NCBI GenBank assembly: GCA_012520575.1
Contig: JAAYOB010000017.1
Location: 1-64,000, forward strand
Reading direction: 5' to 3'
Origin: Candidatus Stramentimicrobium fermentans
Lineage (GTDB): Bacteria > Atribacterota > Phoenicimicrobiia > Phoenicimicrobiales > Stramentimicrobiaceae
Length of the DNA stretch: 64,000 nt
Position numbers and translations under genes: made by a program. The notes under the pieces were generated by a model. That model saw only the letters and a program-made list of their open reading frames with translations. It had not been told where the DNA came from and made no database searches. Below, one piece after another: positions 16,425-25,748 of this stretch. Each line of letters opens with the position of its first letter. Within the stretch, counting starts at the first letter, position 1.

Positions 16425-17408
16425 ATGACAATAATTCAGAAAAAAGAAACATTAAAATGGATATTGGATAATATTGCCTGGTTTATTTTATTAGCTATGC
16501 TTACCATATTCTCTTTCACTGTAAAGGGTTTTGCCCAGTGGCCTATTTATAGAAATATCCTTTATCATTCTGTCTTTGTAGGAATTTTAGCCATAGCAGA
16601 GGCTATTTGTATTTTAAGTAAGGAAATGGATTTATCGGTAGAATCAGTACTTGCACTGTCTGCTGTAGTAACTGCATATTTAGCTGGAATAGGGCTTGAT
16701 GCCTCTGGATTGCACCTCAATGGTCCTACAACTTTAATTATTGTACTTATCATGGGCGCAATAATTGGACTTTTTAATAGTTACTTTATCGTGAGGATGA
16801 AAATCAATTCTTTTATTGTCACCCTGGCAGGATATTTAATTTTTCGAGCAATTGGCCTTATTATCACAAAGGGCCATGGCGTAGTTAATATCAGTAAAGA
16901 CATTGTGGCAGTCGCCAGAACTAATATAGGACCAATACCGTTAATGGTTATTATATTACTAGTTATATATGTAATCTTTTCTCTATTTTTATCAAAAACA
17001 CAATTTGGTAGGTTCATATATTTTGTGGGTGATAATAGAGAAGCTAGCTATAATGCCGGGATTAAAACGGATAGAGTCTTAACCATTGTTTTTATAATGA
17101 GTGGAGTTTTATCTGCTTTGGCAGGCTGGTTGCTGGCTGCCAGAACAAACGGCAGTTCCCCCTCATTAGGTCAGGGAATATTATTTGAAGCCATGGCAGC
17201 CGTGGTAATAGGGGGAGTAAGTTTACAGGGCGGAGTTGGTAAATTAAGTGGTGTTTTTGCAGGAGCAGTAATCTTAAGTTCCATATCTACTGTAATCAAT
17301 ATTGTTAATATTAACCCCTATTATATGAATATAATTAGGGGAGCAATGATTATTATTGCTGTTTTACTCGATGCTATTATTAGAAAAATTCGTCCTAAAT
17401 TAATATAG
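16425..17408 (+). CDS. Sugar ABC transporter permease (RbsC-like)
   Basis: A 327-residue polytopic membrane protein of BPD_transp_2/CUT2 type. The pattern AICILSKEMDLSVESVLALS corresponds to the usual D-L-S-V-G segment, and the C-terminal half has AMAAVVIGGVSLQGGVG and GAMIIIAVLLDA. It forms the homodimeric channel with the binding protein and ATPase of this cluster. The ATPase is not adjacent but 2.5 kb downstream, after three metabolic genes. Confidence 0.88.
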   Translation: MTIIQKKETLKWILDNIAWFILLAMLTIFSFTVKGFAQWPIYRNILYHSVFVGILAIAEAICILSKEMDLSVESVLALSAVVTAYLAGIGLDASGLHLNGPTTLIIVLIMGAIIGLFNSYFIVRMKINSFIVTLAGYLIFRAIGLIITKGHGVVNISKDIVAVARTNIGPIPLMVIILLVIYVIFSLFLSKTQFGRFIYFVGDNREASYNAGIKTDRVLTIVFIMSGVLSALAGWLLAARTNGSSPSLGQGILFEAMAAVVIGGVSLQGGVGKLSGVFAGAVILSSISTVINIVNINPYYMNIIRGAMIIIAVLLDAIIRKIRPKLI

Positions 17409-17443
17409 AAAATCAACATTTTGCCAAAAGGTGAAAGTAGTTT

Positions 17444-17884
17444 ATGAATATTAAAATATTAAAAATTAAGGAAGATACATTTAAACCTTATGGAGAAATA
17501 CTTGTCCCGCCTATCGGGGCAACTCCAGAAGTATATGAAGATAGTGTATTTAAATATTTTGTCACTTTCAAAGAAGCAGCTATCGGCTGGCTGATAGGAT
17601 ATTTAGACCAGACCGGGAAAGAAGTGGAAAAATTAGAATGCCATCCTAATACCTCGGAAGTCTTTGTTCCCATGTCCGGAGAAGCAGTATTACTTCTTTC
17701 GGTCAATCCCCCGAAAGATATTTCTGCCTTTAAATTAGATATGCCGATTGTTTTAAACAAAGGGGTATGGCATGGAGTCATTTCTCTAACCGAAAATTCA
17801 AAAATCCTTATTGTAGAAAGCCCTGATGTTATAGACGAATACTATGAACTCAATGAGTTAATTAATCACAACAATTTAACATAG
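17444..17884 (+). CDS. Ureidoglycolate lyase-like cupin
   Basis: A 146-residue single-domain protein resembling AllA (ureidoglycolate lyase) family cupins: FKPYGEIL at the start, TSEVFVPMSGEAVLLLS in the barrel, and GVWHGVISLTENSKILIVE near the end with the cupin-type His. No purine catabolism genes are nearby, so a ureide function is unlikely; members are often attached to sugar-acid clusters. Function in this cluster unknown. Confidence 0.7.
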   Translation: MNIKILKIKEDTFKPYGEILVPPIGATPEVYEDSVFKYFVTFKEAAIGWLIGYLDQTGKEVEKLECHPNTSEVFVPMSGEAVLLLSVNPPKDISAFKLDMPIVLNKGVWHGVISLTENSKILIVESPDVIDEYYELNELINHNNLT

Positions 17885-17941
17885 TTTAAAATTATTCAAG
17901 AATAAGACTATTTTTGAATTAATTGAAGAAAGGCAATTTTT

Positions 17942-18994
17942 ATGAATAAAAGTAATGAAACTATGAGAGCAGTTGTTTGGGACGGTCCTTATAAGCTTTC
18001 TTTAAAAGAAGTTAAAATGCCAGTTCCTAAAAAAAACGAGGTTCTGATAAGAACCAAATCTGTTGGTATTTGCGGCAGTGATTTGGAGGTGTATGATGGT
18101 CGTTTTAGACAGAGTATTCCTCCCCTCATAATCGGCCATGAGGGTGGTGGAATAGTAGAAAGTGTAGGAGACGAGGTAACAAGTGTAAGCAAAGGGGATA
18201 GAGTCATAGCAGAATGTTTAATCTATTGCGGTGAATGTGAGAACTGCAGAAAGGGATTATACAATCTATGCTCTAACCATAAAGTAATGGGAATGATAGA
18301 TTATGATGGAGAATATGCTGAATACTTTGTTGCCCCTGAGCGAAATCTCTATATACTTCCTGACAATATCAGCTGGGAAGAAGCGGGTTTAATTGATACC
18401 TTAGTTGGACCTGTGGGAGGGATAGATAAGACCAATGTCAATATTTGTGAAACAGTTGCTGTTTATGGGCCTGGTCCGGCAGGGCTGTTTTTTTGTAAAT
18501 TAGCCAAATTAAAGGGGGCTGGTAAGGTTTATCTTATTGGAACTCGTGATAGCAGATTAGCCTTTGGAGAAAAATATGGGGCAGATGTTATACTAAATAC
18601 CCAAAAAGATAAGGTAGAAGAATATATTATAAATGATACTAACGGGAGAGGTGTAGATTTAGTAATTGAATCTGCAGGTTCTCACCAAGCACTTAATAGC
18701 GGTATTGGAGTTATTAAAAAGGGTGGAGAATTATTAATCTATGGGGTATTTGGTGGTGGTCCCGTTCCGGTCGACATACAGCCCATCCAAATGAACGAGC
18801 TGACTATCAAAGGAATTAACAGCGGTCCTTTTAAGTATCCTGTAGCCATCAACTTAATAAGCAAGGGATTGATTGATGCTAAGAGTGTTATCTCACATAC
18901 TTTTAAAATCGAAGAACTGCCTAATCTGTTTGCTACCGGTTTTATTTCTAATAGAAAAGAGAACTATATGAAAGGGGTTGTCCTCTTCGATTGA
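17942..18994 (+). CDS. Zinc-dependent MDR dehydrogenase (threonine/sorbitol type)
   Basis: A 350-residue medium-chain dehydrogenase. Catalytic zinc residues appear in GICGSDLEVYDG and GHEGGGIV; the structural zinc site is the four-Cys loop CGECENCRKGLYNLC with a preceding Cys; the nucleotide fold is VYGPGPAGLFFCKLAK. It would oxidise a sugar alcohol, aldonate or similar polyol with NAD(P)+. Adjacent to an SMP-30 lactonase, so it may supply the lactone. Substrate inferred only. Confidence 0.85.
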   Translation: MNKSNETMRAVVWDGPYKLSLKEVKMPVPKKNEVLIRTKSVGICGSDLEVYDGRFRQSIPPLIIGHEGGGIVESVGDEVTSVSKGDRVIAECLIYCGECENCRKGLYNLCSNHKVMGMIDYDGEYAEYFVAPERNLYILPDNISWEEAGLIDTLVGPVGGIDKTNVNICETVAVYGPGPAGLFFCKLAKLKGAGKVYLIGTRDSRLAFGEKYGADVILNTQKDKVEEYIINDTNGRGVDLVIESAGSHQALNSGIGVIKKGGELLIYGVFGGGPVPVDIQPIQMNELTIKGINSGPFKYPVAINLISKGLIDAKSVISHTFKIEELPNLFATGFISNRKENYMKGVVLFD

Positions 18995-19048
18995 TAATTT
19001 AGGTGAAATATAAAAGAACGAGTTTCTTTGTTCATAGGAGAGTTTATT

Positions 19049-19915
19049 ATGGTAGAACCAGTCATAGTTACGGATGTAAGGTGCCGCATTGGGGAAAACC
19101 CTAGCTGGCATACGCGAGAGAAGAAGCTGTATTGGCTTGATATACCAATTGGTACAATTTATAGATATGACCCAGCAAGTTCTATGGTAGAGAAAGTTGT
19201 GGAAAGTAATGAGGTTATCGGTGGTTTTACTTTACAAGAAGATGATTCCCTGCTTCTATTTATGGAAAGAGGGGCGATTAAAATATGGCGGAATAATTCT
19301 TTCCTTAGCATAATGGAAGAGATTCCTATTTTAAACAAGACCAGATTTAATGATGTAATTGTGGACCCTATGGGACGTGTCTTTTGTGGGACGATGCCGG
19401 ATGAAAATGGAGTGGCTTACTTATTTCTGCTTGAAACAAATGGTGATATCAAATTAATATTAGATAATGTTGGGCTATCCAATGGAATGGGATTTACACC
19501 GGATAAGAAAAAGATATACTTTACTGATTCTAAAAAAGGTGAAATACGCCTGTTTGATTATAATAAGAAAAATGGCTCTTTGAGTAAAGAAAGAATCTTT
19601 TTAAAGATAAAAGAACCAAATATAGAGCCGGATGGACTTACCGTTGATTCAGAAGGCTATATTTGGAGTGCACAATGGAATGGTGCCTGTATTAAAAGAT
19701 ACACCCCGCAGGGTGAAGAAGTAATGAAAATAGATCTCCCTACTAAAAAAATTACCTCTTTAACTTTTGCCGGAGAAAGTTTTCAGGAAGTATATGTTAC
19801 CAGTGCCATAGGAGAGGAGAATATACCTGGAACAGAGGATGAGGCAGGTGCACTGTTTTACTTTAAATCTGATATAGCAGGAATACCTGAAAATAGATCC
19901 AAAGTACTTATTTAA
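19049..19915 (+). CDS. SMP-30/gluconolactonase family protein
   Basis: A 288-residue six-bladed propeller lactonase. Metal ligands of the family are visible: Glu in IGENPSWH, Asn in LSNGMGF, Asp in EPDGLTVDSEG; RFNDVIVDPMGRVFCGTM carries the substrate-side Asn/Asp. It hydrolyses sugar lactones to aldonic acids. AGGAG precedes the ATG at 19049; an upstream in-frame TTG (19028) lacks a site. It fits between the dehydrogenase and the KDG/KDPG enzymes. Confidence 0.85.
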   Translation: MVEPVIVTDVRCRIGENPSWHTREKKLYWLDIPIGTIYRYDPASSMVEKVVESNEVIGGFTLQEDDSLLLFMERGAIKIWRNNSFLSIMEEIPILNKTRFNDVIVDPMGRVFCGTMPDENGVAYLFLLETNGDIKLILDNVGLSNGMGFTPDKKKIYFTDSKKGEIRLFDYNKKNGSLSKERIFLKIKEPNIEPDGLTVDSEGYIWSAQWNGACIKRYTPQGEEVMKIDLPTKKITSLTFAGESFQEVYVTSAIGEENIPGTEDEAGALFYFKSDIAGIPENRSKVLI

Positions 19916-19952
19916 ATAAAAGTTTGAATAATAAAACTATATTAGAGGAAGG

Positions 19953-20738
19953 ATGATAATATTGATTAATGGTGCCTCTCAAAGTAATAATCAACCTATT
20001 CTGACCGTAAAAAATATTAGTAAACGATTTGGCAATGTGCAAGCTTTAAAAGATGTAAGCTTGGAGATATATAAAGGTGATGTCATTGGCTTGTTAGGAG
20101 ATAATGGAGCAGGTAAGTCTACTCTTATTAAGATAATAGCAGGAAATTTTCCTGCTGATGAGGGAGAAGTATTTTTAGAGGGTAAGAAGGTAAATTTTAA
20201 TTCACCCTCAGAAGCTCGTGCTGCAGGAATAGAGACAGTTTATCAAAACAGCCCCGTATGCATCAACGCAACAGTGTATGAAAATTTTTATATTGGCAGA
20301 GAACTGGTCAATAATTTTCTGGGTATTAAATTGGTTAGAAATAAAGAAATGCAGAATGGGACAATGGAAGTTTTAAAAAATCTTGAAATTTCCTTACCTT
20401 CTGTGAAGGCAGAAATAGGATTACTTTCCGGGGGTCAGAGACAAGCTATTATTTTAGGACGATTCTTTCATTGGGGAGGGAAAATTGCCTTACTTGATGA
20501 ACCCTTTGCTGCGCTGGGGGTTGCCGAATCGAGAAAAGGTTTAAAACTTATCCGTGATATTAGTCAAAAAGGACTCCCTATAATTTTAATTACCCATAAT
20601 ATTGAATACGCTTTTCAGGTAATGAATAAATTTGTGATTCTCAGGCATGGTGAAGTTGTTGGTGCGGGAGAAAAGAAAGATGTATCTGTAGAAGATATAG
20701 TGTCCCTGATAACTGGAGCGATCGAAATTAAAGAATAA
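19953..20738 (+). CDS. Sugar ABC transporter ATPase, single-domain
   Basis: A 261-residue ABC ATPase with Walker A GDNGAGKST, signature [13 protein letters not shown], Walker B IALLDEPFAALG and H-loop ITHNIEY. It is half the size of RbsA-type fused ATPases, like the FrcA type. It should dimerise and serve the permease at 16425. The start may be ATG 19953 or TTG 19962, which is better spaced from GAGGAAGG. Confidence 0.88.
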   Translation: MIILINGASQSNNQPILTVKNISKRFGNVQALKDVSLEIYKGDVIGLLGDNGAGKSTLIKIIAGNFPADEGEVFLEGKKVNFNSPSEARAAGIETVYQNSPVCINATVYENFYIGRELVNNFLGIKLVRNKEMQNGTMEVLKNLEISLPSVKAEIGLLSGGQRQAIILGRFFHWGGKIALLDEPFAALGVAESRKGLKLIRDISQKGLPIILITHNIEYAFQVMNKFVILRHGEVVGAGEKKDVSVEDIVSLITGAIEIKE

Positions 20739-20764
20739 ATAATGAATAAAATGGAGGGTTTAAG

Positions 20765-22090
20765 ATGGAGAAAATAAAAGTCGGGGTAATTACTCTGGCT
20801 TTACCAAGAGAAAGAGTAGATCTGGCCCGTGAGTTTCATTTCAATGCCATCTCCTCTTTAAAAGCTAATAATTTTGACATTTATTATCCCGATGAGCTAA
20901 CTTTTAATACAGAGGATTGTATCGGTTATGCTCGAGAATTTAAAGAGAAAGGTGTCTGTGCTATTCTGTTACTCTTGGGAACCTGGGTAGATTCTCCTAC
21001 CGTTATCGATACAATCAGGGAGGTTCAAGTACCTTTCGCAATCTGGTCTGAAGATAATCCTGCTTCATTTTCTTTGACGGCGGGGGGCATTGTTCATGGC
21101 TCATTGGATGAACTGGGTCTGGAGCATAAATTCTTCTATGGTTCCACTAACTCTATCGTTTTGCTGGAACAGATAGTGAATTATATCAAAGCATGTTCCA
21201 TAATAAAAGGATTGAATAATCAAAAGCTCTGTCTGGTTGGAGGACGGGTTCCAGGTATGTATACTACAATGGCCGATATTATTCAGCTAAAGAAAGTTTT
21301 TGGAATTGAATTAGAACATGTAGATTCACTGCAGGTATATTTAGAAGCGAAAAATGCCCCAGAGGAAGAAATCAAAGAGTTAAAAAGGCTATATTTGCCG
21401 CAGTTTGGAAGTATTGAACCGGAAGAGCAGATAATAGATAAATCTTTAAGACTCTATTTCGCATTACGCAAAATTTTTATTGATAGAAATTATAAAGTTG
21501 CAGCAGTTAAATGTATGGATGAAATGATCAATCGTTATTGCTCTTTTTGTTTGGCGAATTCTTTGCTCAATGATGAAGGATATACAGTTTCCTGCGAAGG
21601 TGACATTTATGGAGCCATTAGCATGCATATTTTACGCCTTGCCTCTGGTGATACTGCTCTCTTTGGAGACATCAATCATTTAGATTATCAAGAGAAGATG
21701 TTAAGAATTGTCAATTGCGGCTCAATGCCCTCTCTAATGTCAGGAAAAAGAAAAGAAGTTGATTTAGCTTGCCAGTATGATTACTTAAGTGAAGCCGGGG
21801 GTGCTACAACAGCTTTTTCAGTAAAAGACTCTACGGTAACTGCTGCTCGATTATTCAGGGTCAAAGGTAATTTAGGCATGGTATTATTTAACGGGAATAC
21901 CGTAAAACAACCAAAAGAGAGGTTAAAAGAATCACGAGAAAATTGGCCTCAGGCATTTATGAAATTCGATTATGATGCAGAAAAATTAGTGCAGAATTTT
22001 CGCTCCAACCATATGCATTTATGTTTTGGTAATTGTTTAAATATTATTAAAGAATTTTGCAATTTGAAAAACATCGATTGTTTTTCTTGA
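20765..22090 (+). CDS. L-fucose/L-arabinose isomerase-like protein
   Basis: A 441-residue protein with the fold of the FucI/AraA superfamily: KVGVITLALPRE start, then an AILLLLGTWVDSPTV segment, KLCLVGGRVPGMYT in the middle domain, and AAVKCMDEMINRYCSFC and CEGDIYGAIS in the region that carries metal-binding acidic residues. It would isomerise an aldose or a related substrate. It is more divergent than true FucI or AraA, so the exact sugar is unknown. GGAGG precedes the ATG. Confidence 0.75.
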   Translation: MEKIKVGVITLALPRERVDLAREFHFNAISSLKANNFDIYYPDELTFNTEDCIGYAREFKEKGVCAILLLLGTWVDSPTVIDTIREVQVPFAIWSEDNPASFSLTAGGIVHGSLDELGLEHKFFYGSTNSIVLLEQIVNYIKACSIIKGLNNQKLCLVGGRVPGMYTTMADIIQLKKVFGIELEHVDSLQVYLEAKNAPEEEIKELKRLYLPQFGSIEPEEQIIDKSLRLYFALRKIFIDRNYKVAAVKCMDEMINRYCSFCLANSLLNDEGYTVSCEGDIYGAISMHILRLASGDTALFGDINHLDYQEKMLRIVNCGSMPSLMSGKRKEVDLACQYDYLSEAGGATTAFSVKDSTVTAARLFRVKGNLGMVLFNGNTVKQPKERLKESRENWPQAFMKFDYDAEKLVQNFRSNHMHLCFGNCLNIIKEFCNLKNIDCFS

Positions 22091-22109
22091 AAAAGTAAAG
22101 GAGAAATTG

Positions 22110-23240
22110 GTGGTTACCTTTGAGAGTTTAGGTATAAAAAAAGTTATTAATGCCGCTGGAAATAACTCGCGATTAGGAAGCTCAACACTCAGTCCCGAAG
22201 TTTGCCAAGCTATGAGTGAAGCTAGCAAAATTTATGTTAACATGAATGAGCTGCAGGATCACTGTGGAGATTATATTGCTAAAATTACCGGTGCAGAGGC
22301 AGGATTAGTAACATCCGGTGCAGCCGGAGGGTTATTGCTGGCAGCAGCAGCCTGTGTTACCGGAACCAATATTGCCTTGATATTAGATTTACCTAAGCCA
22401 GCTATGGGTAAAGAAATAATTATTCAAAAAGGGCACCGTACACCTTATGACCAGGCCATAACCATCTCCGGGGTAAGTTTAAAAGAAGTTGGTATACCCT
22501 ACCAGACTCATTTGGAACAGATTGAGAATGCCATAAATGAAAATACGGTTGCTATCCTGTACACATTTGGAGAGACGGTAAACAGAAGTGGTGAGGTTTC
22601 GCTTAAAGATGTGATAAAAGTAGCACAAAAATATAGAATTCCTACTATTCTTGATGGCTCATTGATAAATTATCCATTTACCAGAATCAAAGACTGTATT
22701 AAGATGGGCGTAGATTTACTGGTAACCAGTGGAGGAAAACATATTTTCGGCCCCTCTTGTACCGGGTTCATTTGCGGGAGAAAGGATCTAGTTGAGGCTT
22801 GTCGTCTGCAAGCCTTTCCAAATTATGGCATTGGAAGAGTTATGAAGGTTGGGAAAGAAGATATCATCGGCTTACTGACCGCTCTTCAGATTTATTTGAA
22901 AAAAGATTTTAAAAAAGAACATCAGGAATGGAAGAATAAAATTCACTACCTGGTAGCAAATTTAAATAAATTACCATATTTGAAAGCAGTACAAACCGAA
23001 TTTGACGAAGTTGACCGGCCAGTTCCCAGGGTTCAGTTATGGGTTGATGAAAAGGATGTAAAATATACCGCTTATGAAATTGTTGCTAATCTTAAGAATA
23101 ATAACCCGCCAATATGGGTTCAGGAGTTTAGCTTACATGAAAGTATAATTCTCTTAAATCCAGTCTGTCTTGCGGATGGAGAAGAGAAACTTATTGTTGA
23201 GGGATTTCAAAATCTCTGGAAGTTATGGAATTTAATCTAG
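22110..23240 (+). CDS. SelA/DgaE-like PLP-dependent enzyme, copy 1
   Basis: A 376-residue fold-type I PLP protein of the SelA / D-glucosaminate-6-phosphate ammonia-lyase (DgaE) group. GIKKVINAAGNNSRLG opens the protein, LVTSGAAGGLLLAAAACV is the cofactor phosphate region, and the PLP lysine is in TSGGKHIFGP. DgaE releases ammonia from an amino sugar acid phosphate, giving KDGP/KDPG for the aldolase. No selenocysteine genes are near, so selenocysteine synthesis is unlikely. GTG 22110 is better spaced from AAAGGAG than the TTG at 22107. A second paralog lies at 24584. Confidence 0.75.
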   Translation: MVTFESLGIKKVINAAGNNSRLGSSTLSPEVCQAMSEASKIYVNMNELQDHCGDYIAKITGAEAGLVTSGAAGGLLLAAAACVTGTNIALILDLPKPAMGKEIIIQKGHRTPYDQAITISGVSLKEVGIPYQTHLEQIENAINENTVAILYTFGETVNRSGEVSLKDVIKVAQKYRIPTILDGSLINYPFTRIKDCIKMGVDLLVTSGGKHIFGPSCTGFICGRKDLVEACRLQAFPNYGIGRVMKVGKEDIIGLLTALQIYLKKDFKKEHQEWKNKIHYLVANLNKLPYLKAVQTEFDEVDRPVPRVQLWVDEKDVKYTAYEIVANLKNNNPPIWVQEFSLHESIILLNPVCLADGEEKLIVEGFQNLWKLWNLI

Positions 23241-23315
23241 TTATCAGATGCTGTATAGATAGTACTGGTATAACAGCAATGCTTATTTCTAAAAAGAGTA
23301 ACAGGTAATAATTTA

Positions 23316-24518
23316 GTGGTAAAAAGAAACGCAATTGTAGGACAGTTAGGTGGACCAACCTCCGTAATCAATGCCAGCCTTTCTGGACTTATTCAAGAAG
23401 GATTTAAGTCCAAAAAGATAAAACATATCCTTGGCATGAGGGATGGAATTACCGGTTTATTAAGAGATAGGATTGTAGATTTAGGAAAGGAAAGTCCAGA
23501 AGCAGTCCGTTCACTGAAATATATACCGTCATCTATTTTAGGTTCTTCCAGGTATATATTGAAAAAGAAAGACTTCCAGAAAATTATTAGACAACTTCAA
23601 AGATACAATATTGGTTACCTTTTCCTTATTGGGGGAAATGGTACCATGGAGATTAGCCGACAAATAGAGCAATACTGCAAAAAAAATGATTATCAGATAA
23701 ATGTAATCGGGATACCAAAAACAGTTGATAACGACCTTTGTTCTACTGACCATGCTCCCGGCTTTGCTTCTGCAGCCAGATATATCTGTCTTTCAGTTTT
23801 ACAGGGTGGAAGATTGGCCAGGGATATGCAGAGCATTGATAAATTTGTTATTCTACAAACGGTAGGCAGAAGCACAGGGTGGCTAGCTGCCTCTTCGATA
23901 ATGGCAAAACGTAAGGAAGAAGAAGCCCCACACCTTATTTACATACCAGAGCGACCTCTAAACCGAAGGAAATTTTTGTCAAGTGTAAAAGAGTGTATCG
24001 AGAAGTATGGGTGGGTTTATATTGTGTGTGGTGAAGGTATTGTTTGGGAGGATAATAGTTTTGTAGCCAGTCACTATTCCCCGGATACTAGCGAGAAAGA
24101 ATTCGGAGCGATGGGAGGAGGAAGTGCAGCACTTAATCTGCATAGGGCTATCTATCAAGAAATGAATTTAAGAGGAGAGTTTCAAATTACGGAATCTTTG
24201 CCAATGTGTGCAATGGACCGCGCAAGTGAAATTGATATTGAAGAAGCATATGCCTGTGGGGTAAAAGCTGTTAAATTAGCCGAAGAAGGATTTTCTGGAG
24301 GAATGGTTTCAATTACGCGTACCAGCAACAATCCTTATAAAATAGAGCTGAACTCAGTTCCCTTTGGAGAAGTAGCCCTCAAGGTTAGATTAATGGATGA
24401 TGTATTTATTAATAAGCAAGGCAATTTTGTAACAGATGAATTCATAAAATATATAAAACCCTTGGTGGGTAAAATTCCTGAATATGGTGAACTGAGATTA
24501 GAAAAAGTAGATTTTTGA
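23316..24518 (+). CDS. 6-phosphofructokinase family protein with mixed ATP/PPi motifs
   Basis: A 400-residue PfkA-superfamily protein. GQLGGPTSVINASL is the nucleotide-phosphate loop, GIPKTVDNDL holds the catalytic Asp, and TVGRSTGWLAA replaces M-G-R. The PPi-type Lys (P-K-T) is present, while the segment that normally reads G-G-D-D in PPi enzymes reads GGNGTM here, with Gly at the ATP-type position. Phosphoryl donor therefore cannot be read. It lies between the two PLP lyase genes and may phosphorylate a sugar specific to this pathway. GTG start, weak RBS. Confidence 0.8.
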   Translation: MVKRNAIVGQLGGPTSVINASLSGLIQEGFKSKKIKHILGMRDGITGLLRDRIVDLGKESPEAVRSLKYIPSSILGSSRYILKKKDFQKIIRQLQRYNIGYLFLIGGNGTMEISRQIEQYCKKNDYQINVIGIPKTVDNDLCSTDHAPGFASAARYICLSVLQGGRLARDMQSIDKFVILQTVGRSTGWLAASSIMAKRKEEEAPHLIYIPERPLNRRKFLSSVKECIEKYGWVYIVCGEGIVWEDNSFVASHYSPDTSEKEFGAMGGGSAALNLHRAIYQEMNLRGEFQITESLPMCAMDRASEIDIEEAYACGVKAVKLAEEGFSGGMVSITRTSNNPYKIELNSVPFGEVALKVRLMDDVFINKQGNFVTDEFIKYIKPLVGKIPEYGELRLEKVDF

Positions 24519-24583
24519 GATGAAATAATAGTATTGGATTGAAATAATAGTTGTTGGTTCTTTGTTTGGAGAGGAGAAAATCA

Positions 24584-25705
24584 ATGGCCAACTATGAGGA
24601 TTTAGGCGTAAAGAGGATTATCAATGCAGCAGGTACCTATACCAAATTTGGTGGTTCTTTAATTCCTTCTGAAATAATAGAAGCAATGGAGGATGCTTCG
24701 CATTCTTTCGTGGATATAGATGAGTTATTGCAAAAATCTGGTGAGTATATTGCCAGATGTCTTAATGTGGAAGCTGCGTTGGTTACAGCCGGAGCAGCTG
24801 CCGGATTAACTTTATCAGCAGCAGCCTGTATAGCTGGGTCTGAACCTAAATGTATAAAAGCACTCCCCAATTCAGAAGGGATGAAAAATGAGTTCATAAT
24901 TATGCGTTGTCATCGTAATCCGTATGATCAAGCTTTAATAATGGCTGGTGCAAAACTAATTGAAGTTGGCAATGCCATTGAAACCCACCTATATGAGGTA
25001 GAGGGTGCTATTAATGAAAAGACAGTTGGGATAGTATTTTTTATACAGTCAGAGATGTTGGAAGCCTCTCTTTCTTTAAAAGAAATTATTACTATAGCTC
25101 AAGATAAAAATATTAAGGTTATTGTTGATGCGGCTGGTGAACTACCCCCCATTGAAAATCTCGTTAAATTTGTGAAAATGGGCGCAGATATCGTGCTGTT
25201 TAGTGGAGGAAAAGATATACGTGGTCCTCAATCTTCCGGGCTGATGGTGGGGAAAAAGGATATTGTTGAAATTTGCCGTTTGCATGGTTACCCGCATCAT
25301 GCCATTGGGAGGCCTATGAAATTAGACAAGGAAACAATTATGGGTTTGGTAAGAGCAATTGAGTTATACTTAAAAGAGGATCATCAGCAGAGAATAAAAA
25401 AATGGGAAGAACAGGTTGAATATCTTAAAAAAGGATTGGATAATATTCCTTATATCCAGGTCTTTTCTGGATATCCGACACAACCGTTAACCCAGCCTGC
25501 TACAATTCCCCGGGTTTATGTTAAATTTAATGAAAAAACCTTAGGTATGACCAAAGAAGATATTGCTCAAAAGCTATATGAAGGCAATCCACGCATTGCG
25601 ACTGTTGTGGAAAAAAATTATTTAACACTTAATCCTCATATGCTTGCCAGTGGAGAAGAGAAATTAGTGTTAGAGAAGATTAAAGAAATTATAAAGAAGA
25701 ATTAA
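24584..25705 (+). CDS. SelA/DgaE-like PLP-dependent enzyme, copy 2
   Basis: A 373-residue paralog of the 22110 gene, with the same architecture: GVKRIINAAGTYTKFG start, VTAGAAAGLTLSAAACI and PLP lysine in FSGGKDIRGP. The paralogs share many segments (H-R-N/T-P-Y-D-Q-A), but differ around the active site, suggesting different substrates or a heteromer. GGAGAGGAG precedes the ATG at 24584; the upstream in-frame start at 24551 has no site. Confidence 0.75.
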   Translation: MANYEDLGVKRIINAAGTYTKFGGSLIPSEIIEAMEDASHSFVDIDELLQKSGEYIARCLNVEAALVTAGAAAGLTLSAAACIAGSEPKCIKALPNSEGMKNEFIIMRCHRNPYDQALIMAGAKLIEVGNAIETHLYEVEGAINEKTVGIVFFIQSEMLEASLSLKEIITIAQDKNIKVIVDAAGELPPIENLVKFVKMGADIVLFSGGKDIRGPQSSGLMVGKKDIVEICRLHGYPHHAIGRPMKLDKETIMGLVRAIELYLKEDHQQRIKKWEEQVEYLKKGLDNIPYIQVFSGYPTQPLTQPATIPRVYVKFNEKTLGMTKEDIAQKLYEGNPRIATVVEKNYLTLNPHMLASGEEKLVLEKIKEIIKKN

Positions 25706-25748
25706 TTAACACATTTTAATTACAAGAATGGATACGGAGGAATTGATT

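Noticed and set aside
22110..25705. Selenocysteine synthase (SelA) for the two PLP genes
   Set aside because: No selB, selD or selC is near, two copies are present, and context is sugar-acid degradation; the DgaE-like reading fits better.
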